Assembly: GCF_000423565.1 (NCBI RefSeq)
Contig: NZ_AUIF01000029.1
Span: 62,001 to 126,000 of the forward strand
DNA length: 64,000 nt
Direction: 5' to 3'
From: Runella zeae DSM 19591
Lineage (GTDB): Bacteria > Bacteroidota > Bacteroidia > Cytophagales > Spirosomataceae
Under the pieces are notes generated by a model. The model did not search any database, was not told the DNA's origin, and was given only the letters and a program-made list of their open reading frames with translations. Of this stretch, positions 43,884-52,953 are shown piece by piece. The first letter of the stretch is position 1; each line of letters opens with the position of its first letter. Both the position numbers and the translations under genes were made by a program.

Positions 43884-45017
43884 TTATAATTTTGAAGTCA
43901 TTTTTAATGCCTCTCTAAAGCGTTTTGGCGAATATCCTGTGCTTTTTTTGAAAACCGTATAAAATGATGACTCTGAATTGAAGCCAGAGTCTATCGCGAT
44001 CGCAAAAATGGTAGTTGAGCTATGGTTTTCATCTTCCAAAAGCTGTTTCGCTCTCTTGACTCGGTATAAATTTATCAATTCGTTAAAATTAAGCCCCCAC
44101 TCGTTGTTGATTGTATATGATAGTTGATGAGGGGTAATATCAATCTTTTGGGCTAACAAAGCCAAACTCAATTTAGAATTAAGGAATAATTCTTCGCTTT
44201 CTAAAGCATGTCTAATACGTTTTACATATTCTGTCTTCAAATTAGGGCATAACTCTTTTTTAAGACTTATAGTAGTATTGCTATCTGCTACACTCAGTTG
44301 GTATTTGGGTTCATTTTCTATCGGCTCTGTAGAGATTCTCACATCAGGATACTGGTCTATCCTAACAATATCTAGCTTCCAATCTTTGTACAACCCAACT
44401 CCCCACAGTACTATCCCTCCCATGATGATACCTTGATTTACAATGAAATATAAATCGTTTTTGAGAGGTTGTCCTAAAAATAAGGAATTAGTAGTGACAA
44501 GGTAGCACAGCAAAAAAGTATACAAAAACACCCATAAAAAATAGGGTTTATATTTTTGTAATCTAATGGCAGATTGAATCGAGAATTTATAAGCTATGTA
44601 GCTACACGCTGCTAAATTATACAAAAACACTATTCCTACCGTCCCTTTAAATAGGCTAGAACTATAAAATGACCCCGAGTTTACATAACCTCCTACATAG
44701 GCATACGAAAATATTTTGATATAAAGTAAAGCTGGTATCAGCATCCATTTGATGCTTCTGTAAGTAGGAGGAGTCAAAGAACTATTCAATAGCCCTACCA
44801 ATAAAACCGGTACAGTCAAACTAATTGCCTCAGGTAACCATAAAAGATAACTTGCAATCGGTTTATGAAAATAAGAGACATAGCTCAACAGCAACTGCTG
44901 TAGAGAATTTAAAACACCAAAAAGTGCCAAATACATACCAAACTGCCCTATTCGATAAATTTTTATTGCGAGTAATGTCGACAGGATTGCATTTATTATG
45001 AGTAAAATAGTCATCAT
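43884..45017 (-). CDS. Membrane-bound AraC-type regulator
   Basis: A 377-residue protein. The N-terminal ~230 residues hold about seven hydrophobic helices (for example MTILLIINAILSTLLAIKI, MYLALFGVLNSLQQLLLSYVSY, SLTVPVLLVGLLN, GIIMGGIVLWGVGLY), then a cytosolic linker and a C-terminal AraC domain (about 270-377; LSLALLAQKIDITPHQLSYTINNEWGLNFNELINLYRVKRAKQLL, SSFYTVFKKSTGYSPKRF). The start at 45017 or 45014 fits the membrane topology; the frame extends to 45167 but that part is spacer-like. This is a one-component membrane regulator; the signal is unknown. Confidence 0.85.
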   Translation of the reverse strand: MMTILLIINAILSTLLAIKIYRIGQFGMYLALFGVLNSLQQLLLSYVSYFHKPIASYLLWLPEAISLTVPVLLVGLLNSSLTPPTYRSIKWMLIPALLYIKIFSYAYVGGYVNSGSFYSSSLFKGTVGIVFLYNLAACSYIAYKFSIQSAIRLQKYKPYFLWVFLYTFLLCYLVTTNSLFLGQPLKNDLYFIVNQGIIMGGIVLWGVGLYKDWKLDIVRIDQYPDVRISTEPIENEPKYQLSVADSNTTISLKKELCPNLKTEYVKRIRHALESEELFLNSKLSLALLAQKIDITPHQLSYTINNEWGLNFNELINLYRVKRAKQLLEDENHSSTTIFAIAIDSGFNSESSFYTVFKKSTGYSPKRFREALKMTSKL

Positions 45018-45204
45018 AACGCATAGTATTATTCTCAAACCTAATACAATAATAAAACGAATACTCAATAACCCAACGTATATACGAAAAAAAAAACGTT
45101 TTGGATTCAAAAATCTAAAAAAATAGAAAGAGAGCTCCCTCGACGGAAAGCCCTCTCCTCTAAACACTTAAAAACTACTTTAATGGTTTATTTTTTAGGG
45201 ATAT

Positions 45205-47550
45205 TTATTGAAGTTTACGTACAGTTACTGGTACACACACAGGAGAAGGCGAGCAGTTAGAACATCCTCCCGCCGGTGCTATTACTGTCACGCTTACTGA
45301 GCAGGTGTTAGCATCTGTCACCGTAACGTTAAGATTACCTCCACTTGCCGCAAATGGCCCAAATAATTGAGGAGATCCATAATTAAAAGGTCCTGTAGGA
45401 GTCACCCCACTCACAGTATAAGTAGTGCCACTTCCACCAGTTGGGTTAAGATTAAACGTAAATGTATCATCACCAGCATTGTCGGTTGTACCGTTGTTGT
45501 TGCAAATCGCTACTACACTTCCAACAATGGGTGTTGGATTGACAGTGACTACTACTGTATCACGATCTATACACCCTTCTACAGTTGCAATGGTCAAAAT
45601 ATAGGATTGAGTAGTGGTAGGCGACACGTTGATACTTGCCGTAGTCTGGCCTGTACTCCACAAATAGCTACCTCCTATTCCTGCTCCTGAGCCGGTGAGC
45701 GTCACAGCAGTACCTGCACAGATTGGCGCAGGGTCTAGCCCAGCATTGGCTTCAACTACTCGGTAGATTACTATCACGGGGCAACAGTTACCCGTAAGAC
45801 ATGCCCCTACAACCGAACTAGTAAATGTATAACTACCTGAAGCCGTGACAGTATAAGTAGAATCGGTAGCCCCCGGAATAATCACTCCATTAAGATACCA
45901 TTGATAGCCCGTAGCACCCGCTGGTGCCGACAACGTCAGAGCTGTACCTGGACACAGTAAGAATGGCACCGACACACACGCACTAGAGATAGTATCGGCA
46001 TTGGCAGGGTCGATATCTTGCTCGTTAAGCTCTAAGAGTTGAGCTATGTTGGTAAGTACCCCACTAGAGTCGGCACTCGCCGTAATCGTAAGCGCAAGAC
46101 TCATAGTACTACCGCCCAGTGCACTTCCTACGTTCCACACTCCTGTAACAGGATTGTAGAAAGTTCCTGTAGGTTCCGAATGTGATACGTAATTAAGACC
46201 TGTAGGAAGTAAATCTTTGATTTTTAAGCCAGTAGGAGATTCCATACCAGTCGAATCAGCTTCACGAGTAACTGTAACTGTAAATACCACATCTGTGCCT
46301 GCTGATACACTGTCAGCACTGACGGTTTTGTTGATAGCAATATCCACTTGATTTTCATCGCAAGCATTAGGAATACCATCCCCATCGGTATCTAACAAAT
46401 CATCGCCTGAACACCTGTCCATACAATCAAGCATTCCGTCGGCGTCGCTATCATTTTTCACAAAAGCATAATACACATTCAAATCATAACCTAAAGACAC
46501 TAATCCACCTGCGGTAATTCTAATTTCATTGAAAGCACCCGTTACTTTAAATCCAAGCTGAGCGCGTGTGCCTCCTAGAAGTGAAGCCGTCAAAATACTT
46601 CCACTCGGGATAGTCTGTACGAGTGTTCCGTTCAAATAAGTAGTGATTGTAAGCGCTCCTAGTACATTAGCATCGAGCAAACCTGCTCCTTGCTGCACCA
46701 CAAAACCAGCATATACGTCACCTGGGCCATTTGAAATCGTATTGGCAAGATTCACTTGCAAATAACGAGAACATGCCACCCCGATTGGAATAGATATTTG
46801 GGCGGCATCAGTGGTGTCCGAGTTAGTTGCATTGGTAGGATCTGATACCCCCCCACCTATACACACCCCTCCTGTACCAGTATCGGTAGGGTCACCGCTA
46901 TCGACATCTGCTCCCACCAAAGCATTGACACAGTCAAGGGGGCAGGAAGCAGGCCCCTCAAAAGCATAGTAAACATTCAAAGAAGATAACAGGGAAACCG
47001 ACAAAGTGCCATCTACAAAAAGCTGAACTTCATCAAAGTCTTGAGTGGTCGTAAAGCTTACGATTTGTTTCCCTCCAGTGCCCGCTAAAGCAGATGCGCC
47101 CAATAAACCTCCTCCTAAAGTGGCCGTTTCACGAAGTACCCCGTTGCGGTAAGTACGGATTTGTAAAGCGCCCAAGATATCTGCCGATAACAGAGACGTC
47201 CCCATTCCTATCACAAAACCTGCTACATTTCCTGCTGGATAATATTGCAAGGAATCTTTGACCGAAATCGCTGACCCACCCAAAAGCCCCACGGAAATAC
47301 CCGTGGTTAGTGTCGCAAAATTTGCAAGATTGCCATCAACTACGGGTGCCCCATCCGCAGCTGTACAAAGCAAACATATTCCTGTATTGACACTGTTGAT
47401 GTAGGCTCCTGTCCCTGCAATGGGATCCATACATATTTGATTGTTTTCTAGCGTCTGTTGTTGCGCTAGCACTTTAGAATAACTTAGGGTTAGAATGAAA
47501 AGCAGCATGCTCACCCCAACTGTACGTAGGAATTTGTACAACATGACCAT
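45205..47550 (-). CDS. Large secreted surface protein with DUF11, thrombospondin-type-3 and PKD/Ig-like regions
   Basis: A 781-residue protein. A signal peptide (ending VLAQQQ, about 30) is followed by two similar ~150-residue beta domains rich in Gly/Ala/Leu (GLLGASALAGTGGKQIVSF, LLGGTRAQLGFKV). Then come a DxDxDGxxDxxD calcium-binding thrombospondin-type-3 segment (DSDADGMLDCMD, DTDGDGIPNACD) and a DUF11 domain (about 400-500). PKD/Ig-like domains run to the end, closing with CVPVTVRKLQ, which is not a clear type IX sorting domain. The start may be the third codon (MLYKFL, 47544). It is likely a cell-surface or adhesion protein. Confidence 0.82.
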   Translation of the reverse strand: MVMLYKFLRTVGVSMLLFILTLSYSKVLAQQQTLENNQICMDPIAGTGAYINSVNTGICLLCTAADGAPVVDGNLANFATLTTGISVGLLGGSAISVKDSLQYYPAGNVAGFVIGMGTSLLSADILGALQIRTYRNGVLRETATLGGGLLGASALAGTGGKQIVSFTTTQDFDEVQLFVDGTLSVSLLSSLNVYYAFEGPASCPLDCVNALVGADVDSGDPTDTGTGGVCIGGGVSDPTNATNSDTTDAAQISIPIGVACSRYLQVNLANTISNGPGDVYAGFVVQQGAGLLDANVLGALTITTYLNGTLVQTIPSGSILTASLLGGTRAQLGFKVTGAFNEIRITAGGLVSLGYDLNVYYAFVKNDSDADGMLDCMDRCSGDDLLDTDGDGIPNACDENQVDIAINKTVSADSVSAGTDVVFTVTVTREADSTGMESPTGLKIKDLLPTGLNYVSHSEPTGTFYNPVTGVWNVGSALGGSTMSLALTITASADSSGVLTNIAQLLELNEQDIDPANADTISSACVSVPFLLCPGTALTLSAPAGATGYQWYLNGVIIPGATDSTYTVTASGSYTFTSSVVGACLTGNCCPVIVIYRVVEANAGLDPAPICAGTAVTLTGSGAGIGGSYLWSTGQTTASINVSPTTTQSYILTIATVEGCIDRDTVVVTVNPTPIVGSVVAICNNNGTTDNAGDDTFTFNLNPTGGSGTTYTVSGVTPTGPFNYGSPQLFGPFAASGGNLNVTVTDANTCSVSVTVIAPAGGCSNCSPSPVCVPVTVRKLQ

Positions 47551-48081
47551 AAAATGTTTAGTGTGAAAAGAGTATTTGGTGTCTATCTTTGATACACCAC
47601 CAATTGTTCTTTTATCAACATTTTGACCAATCGATAAACAAACCCTAGAAAGTAACTTTGAGGAATATCAAATAATCTTTTAGGAAAAAAATATACCTTT
47701 TTGTTATTTATATACTATTAATAAGTAGTTATTAGGCAAAGTACTCGATTCTTTCAAAGCGTATTTTTCAAAGCGGGTATCATACCCCACAATATTCTAA
47801 CCAAAACTTAAATAAATCACATAAAAACCTTTTAAGACAATAAAAAACCAATAGGAATATAAACAAAATCTCTATTTTTAAAGGTTTCAAAACCATCTCA
47901 ATAAATCAGTTTACCTCTCTAAGTGTATGTATTTAGAAAAGACCCAGAATTACTGTCTATTAAAAATCACATTAATACCACAGATAACACAAAATAAAAC
48001 TCAAGCTGATGTACAAAAGATAAGCTAAATTAGGCTTACTCAAAAATCATTTCTTGTTTTCTTCAGGGTAACCGACTATAC
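47551..48081. other. Intergenic region without a supported gene
   Basis: About 530 bases of AT-rich sequence upstream of the surface-protein gene (minus strand). I see no protein-like frame, tRNA or riboswitch. The first ~150 bases presumably hold the promoter of the surface-protein gene. Confidence 0.5.
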
Positions 48082-48118
48082 AAAAAAATGAAGCTACCAG
48101 CAATGCCAGTAGCTTCAA
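48082..48118 (-). terminator. Terminator after amtB
   Basis: On the minus strand GAAGCTACTGGCATTGCTGGTAGCTTC forms an 8-base stem followed by ATTTTTTTG, about 66 bases after the amtB stop. Confidence 0.8.
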
Positions 48119-48184
48119 CGAGTACAACAAAACCACAGTCAATTGCACGTCAGAAACGTGCCTGTGGTGTCGTTGTTTGGAGGC

Positions 48185-49507
48185 TTATGCCTCTACCAAA
48201 AATTCATCATGTTGACTAATATCCAAACCTACTTTCTCGTCTTCTTCAGATACACGCAAAGGCTCAATCAAATCAGTAACTTTCAAGATAATATATGACA
48301 TCACAAAAGCGAATACTGATACTAACACAAGCGCTATCAAGTGGTTTTTGAACAAGGTAAACTGTCCGTATGCCAATCCTTCATCTACTACCACACTATT
48401 GACACCTTTGGTAGCAAAAATACCCGTCATAAGCATCCCCATCATACCTCCTACACCGTGGCAAGGAAATACATCCAAAGTATCATCAAGAGTAGTTTTG
48501 GTACGAAGATGTGCTAAATAGTTAGAAACGATTGAAGAAATTGCTCCAATAAAGATTGACTGAGGGATTGTCACAAAACCGCAAGCAGGAGTGATAGCTA
48601 CTAAACCTACTACCGCACCAATTGAGAATCCAAGCGCAGAAGGTTTTTTACCTTTAGCAGTGTCGAAAAGAACCCAAGCAAGACCAGCAGCAGCAGCAGC
48701 AGTATTGGTAGCACCCAAAGCAGAGACTGCCAAAGGACCTGAACCTACCGCCGAACCTGCATTGAAACCAAACCAACCGAACCAAAGAAGACCTGTTCCG
48801 AGCAATACATAAGGGATATTGGCAGGGGGCAAAAAGTTGGCTTCAACGTGAGCACGACGACGCTTAAGATACAATGCACCAGCCAAAGCAGCCCAGCCAG
48901 CAGACATGTGTACTACTGTACCACCTGCAAAATCAAGTACTCCTAGTTTAAACAAAAATCCGTCAGGATGCCAAGTCCAGTGTGCCAAAGGTGCATAAAC
49001 AAAGATACTAAATAGTACCATGAACAAAATATAAGAACGGAATTTGATACGCTCCGCCAAAGAACCTGTCACAAGAGCTGGAGTAATCACCGCAAATTTC
49101 AATTGGAAGAAAGCAAACAATGCCAACGGAATCGTAGGAGCACCTCCCCAAGGTTTACCATCCAATACCCCATTAAACATAAAGAATGTAGTAGGATTAC
49201 CAACCCAGCCTCCGATAGAATCTCCAAAAGCCAAGCTAAATCCAACCACAACCCAAACCACACTGATAACCCCCATCGCAATAAAGCTCTGAAGCATGGT
49301 TGAAATCACATTTTTATGGTTGACCATACCACCATAGAAATACGCCAAACCGGGCGTCATCAACAAAACGAAGGCCGTAGCAACAAGCATCCATGCGATG
49401 TCGCCTGTGTCAAGGCCTTCCGTCACAATTTGAGTAGGGATAGCGGGCATCAAAATCCCTAAAAGGCTAATGCCCAGCAAAATCACGAGTGGGATGTAAT
49501 TTTTCAT
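48185..49507 (-). CDS. amtB: Ammonium transporter
   Basis: A 440-residue inner-membrane channel with about eleven helices after a cleavable-looking first helix. Family motifs include DTGDIAWMLVATAFVLLMTPGLAYFYGGMV, DFAGGTVVHMSAGWAAL and LLWFGWFGFNAGSA, and the later conserved region FPCHGVGGMMGML with the second pore His. The acidic C-terminal tail (SEEDEKVGLDISQHDEFLVEA) is cytosolic. Trimeric Amt channels import ammonium or ammonia. There is no PII (glnK) gene beside it; instead, a porin gene lies just upstream on the same strand. Confidence 0.96.
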   Translation of the reverse strand: MKNYIPLVILLGISLLGILMPAIPTQIVTEGLDTGDIAWMLVATAFVLLMTPGLAYFYGGMVNHKNVISTMLQSFIAMGVISVVWVVVGFSLAFGDSIGGWVGNPTTFFMFNGVLDGKPWGGAPTIPLALFAFFQLKFAVITPALVTGSLAERIKFRSYILFMVLFSIFVYAPLAHWTWHPDGFLFKLGVLDFAGGTVVHMSAGWAALAGALYLKRRRAHVEANFLPPANIPYVLLGTGLLWFGWFGFNAGSAVGSGPLAVSALGATNTAAAAAGLAWVLFDTAKGKKPSALGFSIGAVVGLVAITPACGFVTIPQSIFIGAISSIVSNYLAHLRTKTTLDDTLDVFPCHGVGGMMGMLMTGIFATKGVNSVVVDEGLAYGQFTLFKNHLIALVLVSVFAFVMSYIILKVTDLIEPLRVSEEDEKVGLDISQHDEFLVEA

Positions 49508-49605
49508 AAAATTATTTGACTGGTTTTGGTTGTACTTATAATTATTGAATTGTTAGTAGTTGGTATTTTTTCATTTTCAATACCAACTACTAAGTAGGGA
49601 AAGGC

Positions 49606-50847
49606 TTAGAATTTATAAATCAAGGCAAGTCCCAAAGTAGATTGTGAATTTTTGGAGAACACACCTTTTGAATCTTCAAATTGTTGCAAATTGGTTTCGC
49701 CAGCACCGCTAAGTTTTTTGTAAGCATCTAAACGAAACTCTGGTTTGATAAGCAAATGACCGTCAGCAAGGGTAAAGTTTCCAGTAAGTGTGAAAGAGTT
49801 AACCGAAGTTCCTTCATCTTTACGGTTTAGTAAAGCGCGGGCACCACCTGTGTTATCAAAATACTCATAACGTGCCCCAATGCTAAACAAATCGCTAGTT
49901 GCAATGTTGATATAACCTGCTGCACCACCCCAAGTTTTGGTATCTGTAGGGCCACCAGTACCTTGGTAATCTCCTTTTTGAGAACCATAAGCCGCGTTCA
50001 ACCCTAGCAATAATTTTTCAGTAGCTTGGTAAGTAGTAACAATATCAAATACACGATAGTGAGCTGAAGGAGTATTGCCTTGTGCGTCAGGGTTGGATTC
50101 GTTGCTATTGATAAAGTTTAGATATACGTTCCATCCTTCTACAGGATTCAAAAACAATTGAGAAATCAAGCCTTTTTTACGGTTGTTGTCGTCCAAGTTA
50201 TCGACGTTGTTAACAACACCTACCATCAAAGACGCTTTGTCTGAAAATGCATAAGTACCTTTCACCCCAATGTGATAAAAAGGACCGTTGTTGAAGAGGT
50301 TGGAAAGTGAATAGTTGAAGTTTACGGGTGCATCAATTACTTCATATCCAATGTGAGTACCAAACTGACCAGCGGTTAACGTAAGTTTGCTTGATGCTTT
50401 CCAGTTGAAATAAGCTTGTTTGATTGCAAGAGCCGTTCCAACCGCATTTCCGTAGTTACCCAAGTTAGCGTTTGGACCAAAAGTTAAATCCACTACTACA
50501 TCAGACTTATCATTGCTATACTGCATTTTGGTTTGAACCAACCCTAAAGAAATCTGACCTGACTTTTGATCAAACACCCGTGCATAGTAAGCGCCAAGGT
50601 TTGAGCGAGAAAGAGGTTTGTTGAAGTTTCCAGTGTAATAAGAGTCAATATAACCTGAGAAAGTAAACTGACCTTTTTTCTCTTCTTCCTCCTCTGTTTT
50701 AGCTTCCGTTTTAGTTTCGGTAGTGGTTTCTGTTTTGCTTTCAGTCTTCGCCTCTTTCTTACTATCGTCCTTCACTTCGTCAATTCCCTTAGGAAAAGCC
50801 AAAAATGTTGCAAACAAACATAAAACAAGTAAACTTAGCTTTTGCAT
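49606..50847 (-). CDS. Outer-membrane beta-barrel porin
   Basis: A 413-residue protein. A signal peptide (MQKLSLLVLCLFATFLAFPKG; start at 50847 rather than the ATG at 50958) is followed by a highly charged Lys/Glu/Thr segment (about 25-60; TETKTEAKTEEEEEKK), then a beta-barrel with alternating hydrophobic strands ending in aromatic residues and closing on Tyr-Lys-Phe (LGLALIYKF). The family resembles Bacteroidota porins found beside amtB. It is likely a nutrient porin of the outer membrane, possibly for ammonium or nitrogen compounds; the 98-base gap to amtB suggests cotranscription, porin first. Confidence 0.86.
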   Translation of the reverse strand: MQKLSLLVLCLFATFLAFPKGIDEVKDDSKKEAKTESKTETTTETKTEAKTEEEEEKKGQFTFSGYIDSYYTGNFNKPLSRSNLGAYYARVFDQKSGQISLGLVQTKMQYSNDKSDVVVDLTFGPNANLGNYGNAVGTALAIKQAYFNWKASSKLTLTAGQFGTHIGYEVIDAPVNFNYSLSNLFNNGPFYHIGVKGTYAFSDKASLMVGVVNNVDNLDDNNRKKGLISQLFLNPVEGWNVYLNFINSNESNPDAQGNTPSAHYRVFDIVTTYQATEKLLLGLNAAYGSQKGDYQGTGGPTDTKTWGGAAGYINIATSDLFSIGARYEYFDNTGGARALLNRKDEGTSVNSFTLTGNFTLADGHLLIKPEFRLDAYKKLSGAGETNLQQFEDSKGVFSKNSQSTLGLALIYKF

Positions 50848-50959
50848 AATATTATTTTGTTTAAGGTGGGCATTATGTGGTTTTGTTTTCCGATACAAAC
50901 TTTGTCTTAATTTTGTAAAAAACCAAATTTTTGGTTTAAATTTTAAGTATTTTTTCATA

Positions 50960-51187
50960 AAAATTTAATTTTTTGCTCATTTTATACTTACTATTGCCGA
51001 TAAATTTAATTATTTACTGGCAAAATACAATTTTTAATATTATTCTGTATTATTAAATAATTTCAAAATATTATTCTTTACAAAGTTACTATACTAAACC
51101 ACCAAACATTTGAATAATTATATTTTAAACGCCCCAAAACTACAGAGTTAATCAAAAATGAAGAGATTATGGAGAAAAGCTTAGGCA
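50960..51187. other. AT-rich upstream region of the porin/amtB genes
   Basis: A ~230-base spacer with no gene. A TAACTTTG on the minus strand (51081-51088) could be a promoter -7 element for the porin/amtB transcription unit, which would give a long leader. Otherwise nothing recognisable. Confidence 0.35.
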
Positions 51188-51224
51188 CAAAAAAAGCCTC
51201 CGAAACGAATTTCGGAGGCTTTCC
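51188..51224 (-). terminator. Terminator after the ferredoxin gene
   Basis: On the minus strand AAAGCCTCCGAAA pairs with TTTCGGAGGCTTT and is followed by a T-run, about 32 bases after the ferredoxin stop. Confidence 0.88.
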
Positions 51225-51255
51225 CAAGAGAATGCTTTTATTTCTTTAGGCTTTA

Positions 51256-51603
51256 CTATTCACCATGCATCCAAGCTTTCTTGGCCAAAAGAGTATCGTC
51301 ATCTTCTACGTTGTCGGGGTCTGGTACACAACAATCTACAGGACATACAGCGGCGCACTGTGGTTCTTCATGAAAACCTACACATTCCGTACATTTGTCG
51401 GTCACAATGTAATAAAACTCATTCGAGACGGGCGATTGCTTGAGTTTTGCATCCACAACCGTACCATCGCCGTAGTCGATTTCTTCTAAAAGAGTCCCGC
51501 CAGCGTAGGTCCATTCTACGCCACCTTCATATATTGCAGTATTTGGACATTCTGGCTCGCATGCACCACAGTTGATGCATTCGTCAGTAATCATGATAGC
51601 CAT
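51256..51603 (-). CDS. 2[4Fe-4S] ferredoxin (Allochromatium-type)
   Basis: A 115-residue soluble electron carrier. Cys at 9, 12, 15 and 19 ([11 protein letters not shown]) form the first cluster site with the second in [22 protein letters not shown], where an eight-residue insert between Cys pairs is typical of the Alvin-type ferredoxins. The start at 51603 ([13 protein letters not shown]) is preferred over the upstream ATG at 51657. It is divergent from the acyl-CoA reductase gene, 133 bases apart, which may share regulation. The electron partner is unknown. Confidence 0.9.
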   Translation of the reverse strand: MAIMITDECINCGACEPECPNTAIYEGGVEWTYAGGTLLEEIDYGDGTVVDAKLKQSPVSNEFYYIVTDKCTECVGFHEEPQCAAVCPVDCCVPDPDNVEDDDTLLAKKAWMHGE

Positions 51604-51736
51604 AATTGCACTGTATCGTTTAGTTTTGGGATATTTGCACTTGCAATTGAAAAACAAATTTAACTATTTAAAGTTTCGGTTAGGCAATAAAAATCAGAAA
51701 TCTTTGATTTCTTGTACTTTTCCTATAAATATTTCA

Positions 51737-52759
51737 ATGAATTCTATCACCAAACGCATACATCCCTTTGTGGAACTTGGCAAACTGCTCCACACTCCTA
51801 TCCGCGAAGAAATCGCCTACAGAGCACATTCTACCAACCCTTGGTTTACTCCTTCGGCAGTAGAAGGGTCTTTGCTGGCAATCGCCCAACAATATTTGGA
51901 TGAAAAAAAACTCACACAATGGCTCACCCAATATCCCAATCTCTCCTTAGAAGAGGTTGATATTCCCAAAAAAGTAGGAGTTGTCATGGCGGGTAATATC
52001 CCTGCTGTAGGTTTTCATGATTTATTAGCAGTTTTAATAAGTGGGCATCATCTATTGGCCAAACTCAGTACCGACGACCGCACGCTGATGTTGTTTATCA
52101 TCCAAAAGCTTATTGACATTGAGCCTACGTTGGCCTCTCGCATCTCCGTAGCAGAACGCCTCAACGATGCCGATGCTTTCATCGCTACTGGTAGCGACAA
52201 TACTGCCCGCTACTTCGAATATTATTTTTCTAAGAAACCGCATTTAATCCGCCGTAATCGTACTTCGCTTGGTATCCTAAACGGCACCGAGTCGGCAGAA
52301 GAGCTATTGGCACTAGCCGCCGATGTTTTGCTATATTTCGGGCTAGGCTGTCGCAATGTCTCTAAGGTATTGGTACCGGCCGGTTATGATTTTATCCCTT
52401 TTTTAAGGTTGGTTGAAACTCACTTTGAAGAATACCGTCATCATTATAAGTATTTCAATAATTATGAGTACAATAAGTCTATCTATCTCATTAATGGCGA
52501 TGCACACTTAGACAACGGTTTTTTGATAGTGAAAGAAAGCGAAGGGTTAGTTTCTCCCATTTCTGTATTGTTTTTTGAAGAATATAAATCTCAAAACCAC
52601 CTTAGCGAATTAGTAGAACTACACCGTCCTAAGCTGCAGTGTATTGTTTCGCAAGGAGGTAATTTTGAAGGGAGCTTACCCTTTGGACAAGCGCAAGCGC
52701 CTTCGCTTTTTGACTATGCTGATGGAATAGATACGATGACGTTCCTGACCAATTTATAA
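51737..52759 (+). CDS. Acyl-CoA reductase (LuxC-domain)
   Basis: A 340-residue LuxC-family acyl-protein/acyl-CoA reductase producing fatty aldehydes. Motifs include VGVVMAGNIPAVGFHDLLAVLISGH (NAD-binding), FIATGSDNTARYFEYYFSKKPHLIRRNRTSLGILNG and LGCRNVSKVLVP with the catalytic Cys. The start at 51737 (MNSITKRIHPFVELGKLL) is preferred; the frame runs open to 51572 but that overlaps the ferredoxin start region. No luciferase or lux genes are near, so it is not bioluminescence. It may serve lipid or wax/aldehyde metabolism. Confidence 0.87.
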   Translation: MNSITKRIHPFVELGKLLHTPIREEIAYRAHSTNPWFTPSAVEGSLLAIAQQYLDEKKLTQWLTQYPNLSLEEVDIPKKVGVVMAGNIPAVGFHDLLAVLISGHHLLAKLSTDDRTLMLFIIQKLIDIEPTLASRISVAERLNDADAFIATGSDNTARYFEYYFSKKPHLIRRNRTSLGILNGTESAEELLALAADVLLYFGLGCRNVSKVLVPAGYDFIPFLRLVETHFEEYRHHYKYFNNYEYNKSIYLINGDAHLDNGFLIVKESEGLVSPISVLFFEEYKSQNHLSELVELHRPKLQCIVSQGGNFEGSLPFGQAQAPSLFDYADGIDTMTFLTNL

Positions 52760-52761
52760 AT

Positions 52762-52953
52762 AAAAGGAGGCTGTCTCAAAAGTAACAGGTCACAAAATAT
52801 TCTTTGGTTTTAACCTCATCCCAACCCTTCTCCTGCTAGGAGAAGGGCTTTAAAAGTCCCCCTCTCCAGAAAGGAGAGGGGGATTTAGGGGGAGAGGTTG
52901 AATCGGCACAAAAGAAAATTTGGCAACAAAGACTTTTGAGACAGCCTCCTTTT
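52762..52953. mobile_element. MITE-like element, copy 2
   Basis: A 192-base element with perfect 22-base terminal inverted repeats (AAAAGGAGGCTGTCTCAAAAGT at the left, its exact complement at the right). The body matches copy 1 at 18962-19184. It sits between the LuxC stop (52759) and the ybdK-type ligase stop (52953), whose last base it touches. No transposase is inside. The ends resemble those of IS elements with GGCTGTCTCAAAA termini. Confidence 0.9.

Noticed and set aside
45018-45167. N-terminal extension of the membrane AraC regulator
   Set aside because: Basic/Phe-rich spacer-like sequence; the hydrophobic start at 45017 fits membrane topology.
51572-51736. N-terminal extension of the LuxC reductase
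   Set aside because: It overlaps the divergent ferredoxin gene and reads as antisense of it; the ATG at 51737 fits the family.
51737-52759. Bioluminescence (lux) genes
   Set aside because: A single LuxC-domain reductase without luxAB, luxD or luxE neighbours.
52762-52953. Complete insertion sequence
   Set aside because: No transposase frame fits in 192 bases; it is a non-autonomous element.
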